A stretch of DNA of 64,000 nucleotides, taken from Roseimaritima multifibrata (GTDB lineage: Bacteria; Planctomycetota; Planctomycetia; Pirellulales; Pirellulaceae). Positions within the stretch are counted from its first letter, which is position 1. Every line of letters starts with the position of its first letter. The translations under genes and the position numbers were made by a program. The notes under the pieces were generated by a model. It searched no databases, had not been told where the DNA came from, and worked only from the letters and a program-made list of their open reading frames with translations. The stretch spans positions 3,844,001-3,908,000 of the forward strand of contig NZ_CP036262.1 in the NCBI RefSeq assembly GCF_007741495.1, read 5' to 3'. Positions 25,918-35,769 of the stretch are shown in pieces.

Positions 25918-26922
25918 TCAAGGGCTCAACGCTTTCTCGAACTCGACGCGGAATCGGTCGAAGGCTTCGATTTGAGGCATGTGGCCAAGACCCTCCAGTT
26001 CAAACAGTTGGCTATTCTCAATAGCCGCCGCAGTCTGCTTGCCCAGATTCTGATACTGGCCCAATTCTCGCTCGACGCCCGGTTTCATCCAACCACGTCC
26101 TGGCCCAGTTCGATCGCGAGTTCCGATAATCAGCCGCGTGGGAGCCGTGATGTCGGCCCATTCGTTGCACACGGGTTGCGAGAAAATCATGTCGTAGGTC
26201 ATTGCGTTGTTCCAAGCGACTCGCTCCCAATCGGGCCCGTTAATCCAACCGACGTGAATCTTTATCAATTCGTCATACGCCGGATCCCATTTGCCGTCGT
26301 AGTAGTTTTTCAGCTGATACGCCTTGATGCCAGCAGGTGTATTTTTGATTTCGTTCTGGTAGAAGAATTGCACATCTTTGTACTGCACAAATTTCAAATA
26401 GTCTTCCAGACCAATCGGATTCACCAGAATCAAACGCGTGACATCACTCTGGAACATCAGCGTGTATCGCGTTGCCAACATGCCCCCCATCGAGTGTCCG
26501 ACGATGATCGGCTTGTCGATTCCAAGCGATTCTATCAATAGCCGCGTGTTGTGCGCGAGCTGCGGAAAACCGAATTGGTAGTAGGCAGGTTTGGACGATT
26601 TGCCAAAGCCGATTTGATCGGGAATCAAGACAGAATAGCCTTTCGACTGCAAAAACTTCGCCGTCTGTTCCCAGTACGAACCGGAGAAATTCTTGCCATG
26701 CAGCAAGACAACCGTCGGCATCGCATCAGAACCTTTTAAATGCATATAGGCCATCTGTAATGTTTGTCGCTGCGAGACGAATTCAAACGTCTGAACGGGG
26801 AACGGATAGGGATACTCATCCAGTTGGTCATTGTATGACGGCGATTCTTGACCGACCGCCACCACCGACGTCAGTACCATCACAATCAGACTGGCAAGGA
26901 CGCATCGAATACTTTGATTCAT
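25918..26922 (-). CDS. Secreted alpha/beta hydrolase
   Basis: The product has 334 residues. Signal peptide 1-24 (CVLASLIVMVLTSVVAVGQ). Fold motifs: LLHGKNFSGSYW (oxyanion region), nucleophile Ser in IVGHSMGGM (about residue 144), an Asp in IIGTRDRTG and a His in LEGLGHMPQIE near the C-terminus, so the triad is complete. The cap region includes FYQNEIKNTPAGIKAY. Substrate unknown; relatives include epoxide hydrolase- and haloperoxidase-like esterases. It is convergent with the propeller gene across repeat A. Confidence 0.85.
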   Translation of the reverse strand: MNQSIRCVLASLIVMVLTSVVAVGQESPSYNDQLDEYPYPFPVQTFEFVSQRQTLQMAYMHLKGSDAMPTVVLLHGKNFSGSYWEQTAKFLQSKGYSVLIPDQIGFGKSSKPAYYQFGFPQLAHNTRLLIESLGIDKPIIVGHSMGGMLATRYTLMFQSDVTRLILVNPIGLEDYLKFVQYKDVQFFYQNEIKNTPAGIKAYQLKNYYDGKWDPAYDELIKIHVGWINGPDWERVAWNNAMTYDMIFSQPVCNEWADITAPTRLIIGTRDRTGPGRGWMKPGVERELGQYQNLGKQTAAAIENSQLFELEGLGHMPQIEAFDRFRVEFEKALSP

Positions 26923-27443
26923 TTGAAGTTTTCCTAAGGCTGCACGTTCATATCAACTCGAAAGTAAACACCACCGAACGGGTTCGTCCGACGTTTGGGG
27001 CACTGGCCTTTTCGGTCTAAAGACCGCACATTCCCCGGCACCGTCATCGCGCACTCACTTCTCTTCTCTTCTTGCACGGTAGCAGAGTTCCGTCGCAGGA
27101 TCCGCTGCCTCCCCCGACGACGATGACCAAGCCAGACAAAATTTGAAGAAAAATCCGCAGAGAGTGCTATCGGCTCTGGTTTTCTGTACGGCACAACGAT
27201 TCTCGCCTTAGCTGTACACAATGGCCGCGAGAATTCCAATCGAGAAGATGTGCCGTTTCCAAGTCTCCATGCTTGTTTCAAAATCGGTTTTGCCTAACGC
27301 GCAAGGTGGCGGGCCTAGCGTATGCACCGTCATTGAATTAGCGCGAAGGTGGCACTCGGTCCATCAAAGACCCTGTTGCCATCACCTCCATAAAACGAAC
27401 AGACAAACGGCACACAACACGTTAGGGTCGAGCGGTTTTGATA
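26923..27443. other. Intergenic region between divergent genes
   Basis: No gene supported. It should contain the hydrolase promoter. The plus-strand neighbour starts only after the repeat at 27444-27656. Confidence 0.4.
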
Positions 27444-27656
27444 GTCGCCTTTCGCTCGGAACGTGAAATCAATAAATGACGGATTTCGAGGTAGTCACTA
27501 AGCACGCTCGCCAGAGCGTGCTTAGGCTGCAACAACCACCGTCTAATTGCGCAGGCACGCTCGCAGAGCGTAGGCAGCCCGGCAATGCGTCACTATTAGA
27601 TTTCACGTCCCCCGCGAAAGCTGAGTTATTCAAACTTTCGCGGAGCGAAAGGCGAC
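27444..27656. repeat. Miniature inverted-repeat element, copy B (long form)
   Basis: Nested ends: GTCGCCTTTCGCTC (27444) with GAGCGAAAGGCGAC (27643-27656), and GGAACGTGAAATC (27458) with GATTTCACGTCCC (27599-27611). Internal inverted copies of CACGCTCGCCAGAGCGTGC-like sequence. It ends ~50 bp before the aldo/keto reductase start, where it may affect transcription. Confidence 0.75.
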
Positions 27657-27706
27657 ACGTATTTCCCGCTCGACCGTTACTTAAATCGATCACGGAGAAT
27701 GACGAC

Positions 27707-28879
27707 ATGATGACACGAAGAAACTTGTTACAAGCAGGTGCGGCGTTGGGCGTTGGATCGGTCGTCCGTTCAACGGCTTCAGCGCAAGCACTGAAGTTCC
27801 AAATGTCCTCCGGCGACGTGATGAAGACGAAGGGTCTAGTGGATATCGCCGAGAAGTTACCCATCAATGAAACCAGCGGCGACAAACGCTATCGCCCCAA
27901 ATTCAGGATGGGCTTGGGGGGCCTTGCCGCGGGCAATGGTTTTAACACGGTATCGAACGATGAAGAAATCCTTGGCATGCTCAATAAAGCCTGGGACTCG
28001 GGGATTCGGTATTTTGATACCGCACCGTTCTATGGGCTTAGCCTAAGCGAGAGGCGTTATGGTGACTTGCTGCGAAACAAGAAACGCGAGGACTATGTCT
28101 TGTCATCAAAGGTGGGGCGCATTCTCACCCCATCATCCGAACCACTAGAAAAAAAGTGGCATTGGGCGAACCCTTCTCCCTTCCACTACAAATACGACTA
28201 TACGGCTGCGGGGACTCGTCGATCGGTCGAAGATAGCCTGCATCGGATCGGTGTCTCGTCGCTTGACATCGTGTTCATCCATGATCTTTCGCCCCAAAAT
28301 AGTGACATGGGCGAAGACTGGACCAAGTATTTTGATCAAGCTGTCAAAGGCGCCATGCCTGAACTGACAAAGATGCGTGAAGAGGGCATGATCAAAGCAT
28401 GGGGTTTTGGCATCAATACTCCCCATGCCATCTACAAGGCGGTTGACGTCGCCGATCCGGACATTTGTTTATTGGCTCTGCAATACTCTATTCTGGATCA
28501 CCAACAAGCCCTTGAAAAAACGTTTCCTCTGCTGGATGAACGAGACATCTCGGTCGTCGTCGGCGCCCCACTGAACGGCGGATTTTTGGCAGGACGAGAT
28601 CGGTTCAACTATTCGAGCAAGATTCCTCAGCCGATGAGGAAGAAATTTACCGCAATCGATTCGATTGCGAAAAAACATGGCATCGATATCAAAACCGCTG
28701 CGTTGCAATTTGCCGAGGCACCGTCGACGGTTGCGGCGATTGTCCCGGGCGCAAGAACCGCTCAGCAAGTGGAAGAAAATATCGCCTCGATGAAAGTTCA
28801 AATCCCGGCGGATTTCTGGAGGGAGTTGAAAGCCGCAAATCTCATCGCTGAAGAAGCTCCCACCGGTACCGAGAGTTGA
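27707..28879 (+). CDS. Tat-exported aldo/keto reductase
   Basis: The product has 390 residues from the ATG at 27707, with GGAG upstream; earlier in-frame codons lie within a repeat. A twin-arginine signal (MMTRRNLLQAGAALGVGS) is present. The family core: FRMGLGGLAAGNGF, IRYFDTAPFYGLSLSERRYG with catalytic Asp and Tyr, LSSKVGR with the Lys, and SLDIVFIHD with His. Exported members in planctomycetes often act on sugars or galactose-like substrates; NAD(P) use outside the cytoplasm is puzzling, so folding with cofactor before Tat export is likely. Confidence 0.85.
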   Translation: MMTRRNLLQAGAALGVGSVVRSTASAQALKFQMSSGDVMKTKGLVDIAEKLPINETSGDKRYRPKFRMGLGGLAAGNGFNTVSNDEEILGMLNKAWDSGIRYFDTAPFYGLSLSERRYGDLLRNKKREDYVLSSKVGRILTPSSEPLEKKWHWANPSPFHYKYDYTAAGTRRSVEDSLHRIGVSSLDIVFIHDLSPQNSDMGEDWTKYFDQAVKGAMPELTKMREEGMIKAWGFGINTPHAIYKAVDVADPDICLLALQYSILDHQQALEKTFPLLDERDISVVVGAPLNGGFLAGRDRFNYSSKIPQPMRKKFTAIDSIAKKHGIDIKTAALQFAEAPSTVAAIVPGARTAQQVEENIASMKVQIPADFWRELKAANLIAEEAPTGTES

Positions 28880-29447
28880 TAGGGAAACGATTCGGTCGCT
28901 GAGTCAGGTCAAATGGGGCAAACCTTTGTCTTGATCATTCAGTGCAATGGTCGCACTCTTGGTCGCCGGCGAGGCCCCTGCATTGATTCGAGGTTCAATC
29001 GTCAGCCGATGGAATCGCCCCAGCGATCGTTTCCAAGAGGTGCTTAGCGCTATGCGTCGTTGCGGATAGTCTTACCCTCAGTGTCAGAAAGCGGTTCGTT
29101 GCCTTGATCACCCCAATTGGGCAGGCGTGCTATCCGCCATAGCGATAGCAACTTCCGTTCAGGTTCTGAGCCGGACCAAACATCGCTCGAGCAAGCCCCG
29201 ACGCCGAGCGTGTTGGTTACAATGGATGAGAAACAGGAAGCATAAATCGAGTTCGCAAGGTATTGCTAGACTTAAATTGGAACGCAATAACTTTGCTGCG
29301 GGGAACGCCCATGGTGGAAACTTTCTCGGCAGAAACGCCGTCTCTGATTCCTGAATGCTCCCTCAGCAGGCCAGGATGCCTTCTATGAAAATCTGCTCCT
29401 ATTCGCGGCACATCGATGCGTTGCGATTTAAGACCAAAGTGTATTGA
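28880..29447. other. Intergenic region, no gene seen
   Basis: Short frames only. The promoter of the esterase gene should be in the right part. Confidence 0.4.
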
Positions 29448-30605
29448 ATGAGCGCTCGCATTATCTTTATTGTCCTCGTTGTGTCATGGATCTCGCAAAG
29501 AGCGATGCTAGTTCCTCTGCGTGCGGAAGAACCCAACTGGGAACCGCGTCCATTCGATAAGCTGCCGATCGTTGAGACGCTGCCCGACTTGCTGAATTTC
29601 GAAGACGGAAAACCGGTGGTGACGAAGCAAGATTGGCTGCGGAGACGCAAGGAACTGCAAGCGATCCTTGAGTATTACGCTTACGGCCATTCGCCACCAC
29701 GGCCTGCTACCATTCATTCCGAAACAACCCGCATTTCAACACTCCCAGATAGTACCATTTCGGAGGAACTGATTACTCTTTCGGTTGCCGAGCATAAGGC
29801 CGTGCGGTTTCGAATTGCCGTCTATCGCCCCGACACCGACAAACCACTCCCTGTGATCGTTCGCGAAGAGCATGCACTCGGACATACCGAAGAGGTTCCG
29901 CTGGTCGTTGGACGCGAGTTCATGTTTGTGGAATTCGCCCGGGAAGACCTCGCCCCAGACGAGGCCAACGTGGTTGGGCCCGCGCAGGCGGCCTATCCCG
30001 AATACGACTGGGCAACCCTTGCCGTTTGGGCCTGGGGGGCCATGCGTGTCGTCGACTACCTGGAATCACGCGATGATGTTGACTTAACGCGGATCGGTAT
30101 CGTTGGCCATTCACGAGGTGGAAAAATGTCACTGTTGGCCGGTGCACTCGATCAGCGATTTAGCCTTGTCGCTGCTAACGGTTCTGGCGCTGGTGGCGCG
30201 GGTAGTTTTCGAATCCAAGGCAAGCGTGTGGAGACCCTGGAATTGATCACTCGTCCAGATCGATTCGGCTATTGGTTTCACCCCCGTCTTCGACAATTTG
30301 CTGGCCATGAATCACGCCTACCCTTCGATCAGCATTTCCTCAAAGCTCTCGTTGCTCCACGTGCACTCATTTGCACCGACGCCATCGATGATCAGTGGGC
30401 AAATCCCGAAGGAAATCGCATTACAAGCAAGGCCGCTCAGCCAGCCTTTGAACTGCTAGGTGCGAAAGACCACAACTCGCTCCGCTTCCGCCCCGGTAAC
30501 CACGACCTACTCGCGGAGGATTGGAATTCGATTTTGGATTTTGCTCAGTGGCATTGGTACGGCAATCGCCCAAGCGACATCAAACCCTACTTCGATTATC
30601 GGTAG
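29448..30605 (+). CDS. Secreted CE15-like (glucuronoyl esterase-type) hydrolase
   Basis: The product has 385 residues. An N-terminal signal peptide runs to about residue 26. Then PDLLNFEDGKPVVTKQDW and RRKELQAILEYYAYGHSPPRP, the usual opening of CE15 enzymes. The nucleophile motif is IGIVGHSRGGKMSLLAGALD (Ser at about residue 225), followed by VAANGSGAGGAG, and a late His in FRPGNHDLLAEDW. CE15 enzymes cut ester bonds between glucuronate and lignin or other groups. Its context of secreted sugar enzymes fits; the exact ester is not known. Confidence 0.8.
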   Translation: MSARIIFIVLVVSWISQRAMLVPLRAEEPNWEPRPFDKLPIVETLPDLLNFEDGKPVVTKQDWLRRRKELQAILEYYAYGHSPPRPATIHSETTRISTLPDSTISEELITLSVAEHKAVRFRIAVYRPDTDKPLPVIVREEHALGHTEEVPLVVGREFMFVEFAREDLAPDEANVVGPAQAAYPEYDWATLAVWAWGAMRVVDYLESRDDVDLTRIGIVGHSRGGKMSLLAGALDQRFSLVAANGSGAGGAGSFRIQGKRVETLELITRPDRFGYWFHPRLRQFAGHESRLPFDQHFLKALVAPRALICTDAIDDQWANPEGNRITSKAAQPAFELLGAKDHNSLRFRPGNHDLLAEDWNSILDFAQWHWYGNRPSDIKPYFDYR

Positions 30606-30973
30606 ACGAAAGATTGAGGGCAGGTCCGAATGGCGTTGCTGCCCGTTTTTAACGTTTCCAGCGCAGGATGGAGAACCTGGAAAGCCTTGTGGCATCCAAA
30701 ACGATTGTCTTTCCGAGACGATGCATTCCGATATTTTGACGTGCCCGCTCTGCCTGTATTGTTGGCCTGGACGTGGTCTTTAAGAATTGAAGTGCGTGAT
30801 CACCTATCAGCGGAAGCATGTTAGACCGCAAATATGTCACCAATTAGAATCACGTCTTCCACGAAAGCTAACCATTTTTTGTCCTACCACTATCAGGAAG
30901 CATGCAGTTTTTACGGACGTTGTCAGTTTCCCCCGCTCTAACAGCCATTCGTTTGCGATGCGTAGCGCGTCGA
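30606..30973. other. Intergenic region between convergent genes
   Basis: No gene or clear terminator recognised. Confidence 0.4.
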
Positions 30974-33900
30974 TTAGTCATCGAACGTTAGGGACCAGAC
31001 TTGCGGGAGATCTTCGTGATGCGTGGTCACGAACTTTCCGACTGTTGGGAAATAATACAGCGAAGTGGCGGCAGAGTTTGGCAGATTTAGCGTGCCTAAT
31101 TCACGCCCCGTTGCGACGTTCCAAAACCGAATCGTGTTGTCGTCCGAGCTCGACACCAGTGTCCGATCATCGTCTAGGAACAGACAGGCGAGGGGTTTCT
31201 TGCGATGTCCAAGCAGCAAGACCGGAGGGACGGCACCATCACAAGATTCAATGCGAATGCTTCCGTTCTGAAAGCAAAGGGCGCGTTTATTTGCGGATTT
31301 GGAGAACTCCACGTGCATGTAATTTTCGGCTGTCGACGGTGATGTCGCGATCGTAGATAACCTCCCTTGATCCAGTTCATGGATATTCAATCGCGTGACA
31401 ACGTAAACCTTTCCGGTGCCAGGGACGCGAACAAGTTCTCTTGCATTGTCATCCGGCAACCCGCAGACATCTTTCGTTTCGAAGGTTTCAAGATCGATGA
31501 TCATCAGATGGTCATTGAATAACGCAAACAGCTCGTCACCCACGACCATCATCGCTGCACAGGCTTGCTCCGGATCACTCTTGTCGACTCGACGTTCGAT
31601 GCGGCCACTTTGTGGATTAAGACGAACAATCTCGTCCGGCGTGGAGACGACAATGTGCTGGTCGTCGTCCGTTACAGCGATCTTTTCTAATGTATCCGCC
31701 GGCGGACCATGGATCCGACGAAAATTTAGCGATGCATCGAGAATACCGATGGAGCTATCTCCGAATCGCATATAGAAAGCCCCATGATCGTCTGCACCAC
31801 GCCAATTTGAACTCACATAGTTGTGGAGCAGGTTCTCGGAGGCGGCAAATAGTGGTCGGGGATTTTTCTTCGGCAAAGACCAAAGTCGCACGTAGCCGTC
31901 GTCCGATGCGGCTAGGATTCCGCGCCGCGGATCCGAGTCCTGCGCGTTAAGATCTCCTGCCCCTACCACGATCTTCACACTCGTAATCCTCTGTTCGCTC
32001 GCGTAGATCACCTGAGGCGGATGAGTCGGCTGCTGTTTGTCCAAATTCGTCAAATCCCAAACATAGACACTACCCTCGTCGCATCCGGCAGCGATGATCT
32101 CTCCATCGGGACTGATATCGACACATCGAATTCTCCCGACAATCTCTTGTTCTTTGAGAATCGGCTTTTCGCTGGGCCACTGGAGGACGCCAATTCTATC
32201 CATGCCTGCCGCGACGACCGCACAGGTTGAATCAATCGCACTGGACGCCGAAAACGCAAACGTTTTTGTATCCATTCCAAAGTCTAATTCCGACATCTGG
32301 CCATTGGTCAAGTCACAGATTTGCACCGTATCACCACCGACGGGTCGACGAATGATGGCCGCAAGAAAATCATTGCTGTTGAAAAAGGCCATCGACTCGT
32401 TGCGTGACGCCGCCTCGATACGGTGCTTGAGTACTCCATCACCGTCATGAATTTGAATCTCGTTGTAACGGTCGGCGGTTGCGAAAAGGGATCCGTCCGG
32501 CGAGATCGCTGCAGCATCGACAGAATTGGCATGCCCGGGCCACGTCGCTATCACCCTGCCTGTCTTAACATCGCAACGGTGAATGCTATTGGGCCCTTCG
32601 ACGGCGTTGGCCCCGGTCAGGATCGAAGAACCGTCGGAAGAGACAGCAACACTTTCCAGTTTCTTACCAACCTCGATAATCTTCGTGTCTGCGTCGCCAT
32701 CAAGATTGAATACGTGCGCCTTTCCATCAAAGCCGACTGAAATGGCTTGCTTGGATCCAGGAAACAGAGCCACCTCAGTGGCGGGGCCATCATGTTTGGT
32801 TAGTACGATCGGCTGGGAAGTACTTGAAAGGCTATCGAGAAAGTGCCATGCAAAGCCTCTCATATCCGCATCTTTTGACGGGTCTTGATGCTGCAGGAGC
32901 AGTTGCCGAACTACGGGCGAGTCACGTTCATCGAACGCTTCGAAAGCGGCAGCCACGTCGGAAATGTAGAGTTGTTGACGCAGTTCTTGCTCGCGAGCGA
33001 TTAAAGCTTGGTTGGAATGAGAAAGCACTCGGTTCATGGTTTCCTGTGTTCGATTGACTGCCTGCAGTGCATTCGCTTTTACGGCTTGAACGATGAAGAT
33101 GGCGACTATCGTTGCGATCAATCCTAGAAGGGACGTGAGTGTCACCAACGGATTTCGCTCGATCCAGCGATATGTTCGCTCAAACCGATTCGGGCCTTTG
33201 GCGTGCACGAGTTTGCCCGCAGCAAAACGCCTTAGATCCTCTGCCATCGCCGTCGCCGACTGGTAACGATCGCCTGGTAATTGAGCCATTGCCTTAAGAA
33301 TGATGGCTTCCAAATCGGCCGGAACTTTCGATCGTACCGCACGCGGAGCACTGATATCGCCTCGCATCACACCAAACAAGATTTGGTGACGGTTTCCGAC
33401 AAACGGTTTTTGGAACGTGGCAAGCTCATACAGCGTGGCACCGAGGCTATATAGATCGCTTCGCGAATCCACTTGCGCGCTCGGCCCCATCGTTTGTTCG
33501 GGACTCATGTACGCAGGAGTCCCGATGATTTCACCGGTCATCGTTAATGCGGTTTGATCATCGGAGAACGAGGCGAGACCAAAATCGGTCAACCACGCTT
33601 TGCCCTTGGCATCGAGCAAAATATTGGACGGTTTGATATCTCGATGCACAATCCCGGATCGATGCGCCACTGCGAGCGCGTCAGCGATCGTCGCAGCGAT
33701 CAAGGCGATGCCAGGGAAGTAATTGACTGGGTCCAGAAACGAAGCCGCACATTCGGCCGCCGAAACAGAAGTCACCGGCGTTCTCGAAAGCGAACCGTCA
33801 TCCGCTTGTCCGACTTTTGTGTGGGCGTCGTCTTGTCTTTCGTTATGCGGTTCTTCAGACAACTGAATTTCGGCGTATGCGATCACTTCGGTGAGAGTCA

Positions 33901-34402
33901 GGCCGTCGACCAACTCCATTGCCAAGAAGGCGTGTTCCGGCTCGATGCCCGTCGCGACCAGGGGGACGATGTTCGCATGCGAAAGGGAAGCAATCGCTTG
34001 GACTTCGCGCTGGAAACGTTGATTCAAGCTCCGATGCTGGGCGATCGATTGCCGAAGCACCTTAATCGCGACAAGTTTCTCGTTCTCACGGTGCTTGGCG
34101 AGATAAACGATTCCCATGCCGCCGACACCGAGCGTCCGAATGACTCGAAACTCCCCGTAATCGACACCGCATTTGTCAAAGTTCTCCTTCGACGAAGGGA
34201 TCCTATGAGGGTGGTCGACTGTGGCCGCGGGGACCGTAGCCATGTCGCCTGCCAATTCGACGAAGCGAATGAACCGTTCGCGAACTCTCGGATCAATCCC
34301 AGCGATTGCTTGGACTGGAATGGAACGTCCGTCATCGATGGCTTCGAGATATTGCGCGACCAATTCATCCAAGGCGGAATCATCCGCCGGATTGTCGTTC
34401 AT
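30974..34402 (-). CDS. Large Ser/Thr protein kinase with C-terminal WD40-like propeller
   Basis: The product has 1142 residues from the ATG at 34402. Order: N-terminal helical part (1-75); Hanks-type kinase (about 84-395) with glycine loop LGVGGMGIVY, Lys in AIKVL, HRDIKPSN, DFG and GTPAYMSPEQ; one membrane helix (about 418-441, TLTSLLGLIATIVAIFIVQA); short coiled coil; then many WD40-like repeats (for example CVDISPDGEIIAAGCDEGSVYVWDL). A ~50-residue hydrophilic insert (about 180-230) splits the kinase between hinge and catalytic loop. It lies 35 bp after an ECF sigma gene, so the two probably form one regulatory unit. Confidence 0.92.
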   Translation of the reverse strand: MNDNPADDSALDELVAQYLEAIDDGRSIPVQAIAGIDPRVRERFIRFVELAGDMATVPAATVDHPHRIPSSKENFDKCGVDYGEFRVIRTLGVGGMGIVYLAKHRENEKLVAIKVLRQSIAQHRSLNQRFQREVQAIASLSHANIVPLVATGIEPEHAFLAMELVDGLTLTEVIAYAEIQLSEEPHNERQDDAHTKVGQADDGSLSRTPVTSVSAAECAASFLDPVNYFPGIALIAATIADALAVAHRSGIVHRDIKPSNILLDAKGKAWLTDFGLASFSDDQTALTMTGEIIGTPAYMSPEQTMGPSAQVDSRSDLYSLGATLYELATFQKPFVGNRHQILFGVMRGDISAPRAVRSKVPADLEAIILKAMAQLPGDRYQSATAMAEDLRRFAAGKLVHAKGPNRFERTYRWIERNPLVTLTSLLGLIATIVAIFIVQAVKANALQAVNRTQETMNRVLSHSNQALIAREQELRQQLYISDVAAAFEAFDERDSPVVRQLLLQHQDPSKDADMRGFAWHFLDSLSSTSQPIVLTKHDGPATEVALFPGSKQAISVGFDGKAHVFNLDGDADTKIIEVGKKLESVAVSSDGSSILTGANAVEGPNSIHRCDVKTGRVIATWPGHANSVDAAAISPDGSLFATADRYNEIQIHDGDGVLKHRIEAASRNESMAFFNSNDFLAAIIRRPVGGDTVQICDLTNGQMSELDFGMDTKTFAFSASSAIDSTCAVVAAGMDRIGVLQWPSEKPILKEQEIVGRIRCVDISPDGEIIAAGCDEGSVYVWDLTNLDKQQPTHPPQVIYASEQRITSVKIVVGAGDLNAQDSDPRRGILAASDDGYVRLWSLPKKNPRPLFAASENLLHNYVSSNWRGADDHGAFYMRFGDSSIGILDASLNFRRIHGPPADTLEKIAVTDDDQHIVVSTPDEIVRLNPQSGRIERRVDKSDPEQACAAMMVVGDELFALFNDHLMIIDLETFETKDVCGLPDDNARELVRVPGTGKVYVVTRLNIHELDQGRLSTIATSPSTAENYMHVEFSKSANKRALCFQNGSIRIESCDGAVPPVLLLGHRKKPLACLFLDDDRTLVSSSDDNTIRFWNVATGRELGTLNLPNSAATSLYYFPTVGKFVTTHHEDLPQVWSLTFDD

Positions 34403-34437
34403 CTGCCTATCGTCATTTAGGTCTTGCAAATCATCCA

Positions 34438-35094
34438 CTATTGGTGCACACCTGAATTCGATCGGACTCCCGAGGGCAAAGTATGATTTAACTCCTCCAA
34501 GCCGCGACGCAATGATCCCGCAACGACACCGATGGTCGTTTCCATTTGGCAAGCGATTTCACGCAACTTGAGCCCAGCGATGAATCGGAGCTCGATTGCC
34601 CAGCGATAACGCTGAGGATGCGAATGCGACGACTGGGCCACCATCAGCAATTGCTCACCAGACATCCCTTGAGCCGACGGAACACGATCGCGAGGAATAG
34701 GCCTTAGGAACGAGAGTTCCGAGGGACAAGCCTGCATCGCAAGTCCGCGGCGGACGTCACGTTTCTTGGCGACGTGCTCTCGCCACATTCGCAGAGTGGT
34801 CCGTTCCAAAATGACTTCGACCCAACGCGTGATCTCCTGCGTCGTCTTGCCGTTGAAATCAGGGAATGACGAACAGACTTCCAGCAAAGTAACTTCCACG
34901 ACGTCCGACTGGTCATATCTAGCCTTGAAAATCCGCCGCGTGTATCGACCGGCAACCAAACGCATCCATGGACGGTCCATGCCAATCAACTCTTCGCGAC
35001 CACGATCGTCCCCCGCGGTCGCACTCCCTGGCAAAATAGCGAGGCTACCTTCCTGAATCACTTCGCAATTTCCGAACTGGTTCTGAGCCAACAA
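34438..35094 (-). CDS. ECF-type RNA polymerase sigma factor
   Basis: The product has up to 218 residues. The sigma-2 region is seen in WMRLVAGRYTRRIFKARYDQSDVVEVTLLEVCSSFPDFNG, and the sigma-4 helix-turn-helix in YRWAIELRFIAGLKLREIACQMETTIGVVAGSLRRGLEEL. Spacing is normal for planctomycete kinase-linked ECF factors. The start is uncertain: TTG at 35094, GTG at 35061 or a later codon. It is followed by the WD40 kinase on the same strand; kinases of this type are thought to control such sigma factors by phosphorylation. Confidence 0.85.
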   Translation of the reverse strand: MLAQNQFGNCEVIQEGSLAILPGSATAGDDRGREELIGMDRPWMRLVAGRYTRRIFKARYDQSDVVEVTLLEVCSSFPDFNGKTTQEITRWVEVILERTTLRMWREHVAKKRDVRRGLAMQACPSELSFLRPIPRDRVPSAQGMSGEQLLMVAQSSHSHPQRYRWAIELRFIAGLKLREIACQMETTIGVVAGSLRRGLEELNHTLPSGVRSNSGVHQ

Positions 35095-35769
35095 AATTGC
35101 TCTCGCAATTTAAACCTAAATATTCGACTGATTTCGCGAAAAATTGCCGTTCTTTTTTTTAGCATCTTCTCTGTTATACCCGAATCGCAATGCCAGACGA
35201 GACGCCGAAACCTCATCCAGTTTTGGGAGCAGCCGAGATCGAAAAGCATGAAGCAAGGACCGCAACTTTTTGCAATGGGTTTCCAAGCCGATCGATGGTA
35301 GCCGATCGGTAGGTTCCGTCTGTTTTCAATACGAGTGACGGACGGTTCGCGACTTGTTGCCTTAATCGAAAGCAGAGAAAGAGTGCAGCCTTTCGCTCAG
35401 CAAAGGTAGCTTTAAGGGAGCGTTCTTTCACGGAGGACATGAAATGTATTGGTGATACATTGCAGTCTGCCGACGCTCTGGCGAGCGTCGCCACGTGACT
35501 GCCTTGGAGACCATCACCAATGGATTTCACGTCCCGAACGAGGGGCGATAAGCACTAAATCAACATGCTGCTCACGCCATTCCGCTAACGAAGTTGATGG
35601 CACTGGAAGGTAGCTGGCGAATCGCTGATTCAATCGACACCGCCGCGACAACGCCACGCAAGGCAGGCAAAACCCCTCTAGATAGCCAGGCAGCACCCCC
35701 GTACAATCATCGGCGCACCGATCCAACGCTTTCTTAGGTTCACTGATTTACTTGTCTGGGAAAAATCCC
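35095..35769. other. Divergent intergenic region with one repeat element
   Basis: It holds repeat C (35435-35535) and presumably the promoters of the sigma gene and of the zinc-ribbon operon. No gene seen. Confidence 0.45.
35435..35535. repeat. Miniature inverted-repeat element, copy C
   Basis: GGACATGAAATGTATTGG at the left shares its first half with copy A. The right end is GGATTTCACGTCCC. Inside is CGACGCTCTGGCGAGCGTCG, a near-perfect palindrome. Confidence 0.7.

Noticed and set aside
25831-26541. Plus-strand frame of 236 codons
   Set aside because: Antisense to the alpha/beta hydrolase with its complete triad.
33554-34420. Plus-strand frame of 288 codons
   Set aside because: Antisense to the kinase domain of the WD40 kinase.
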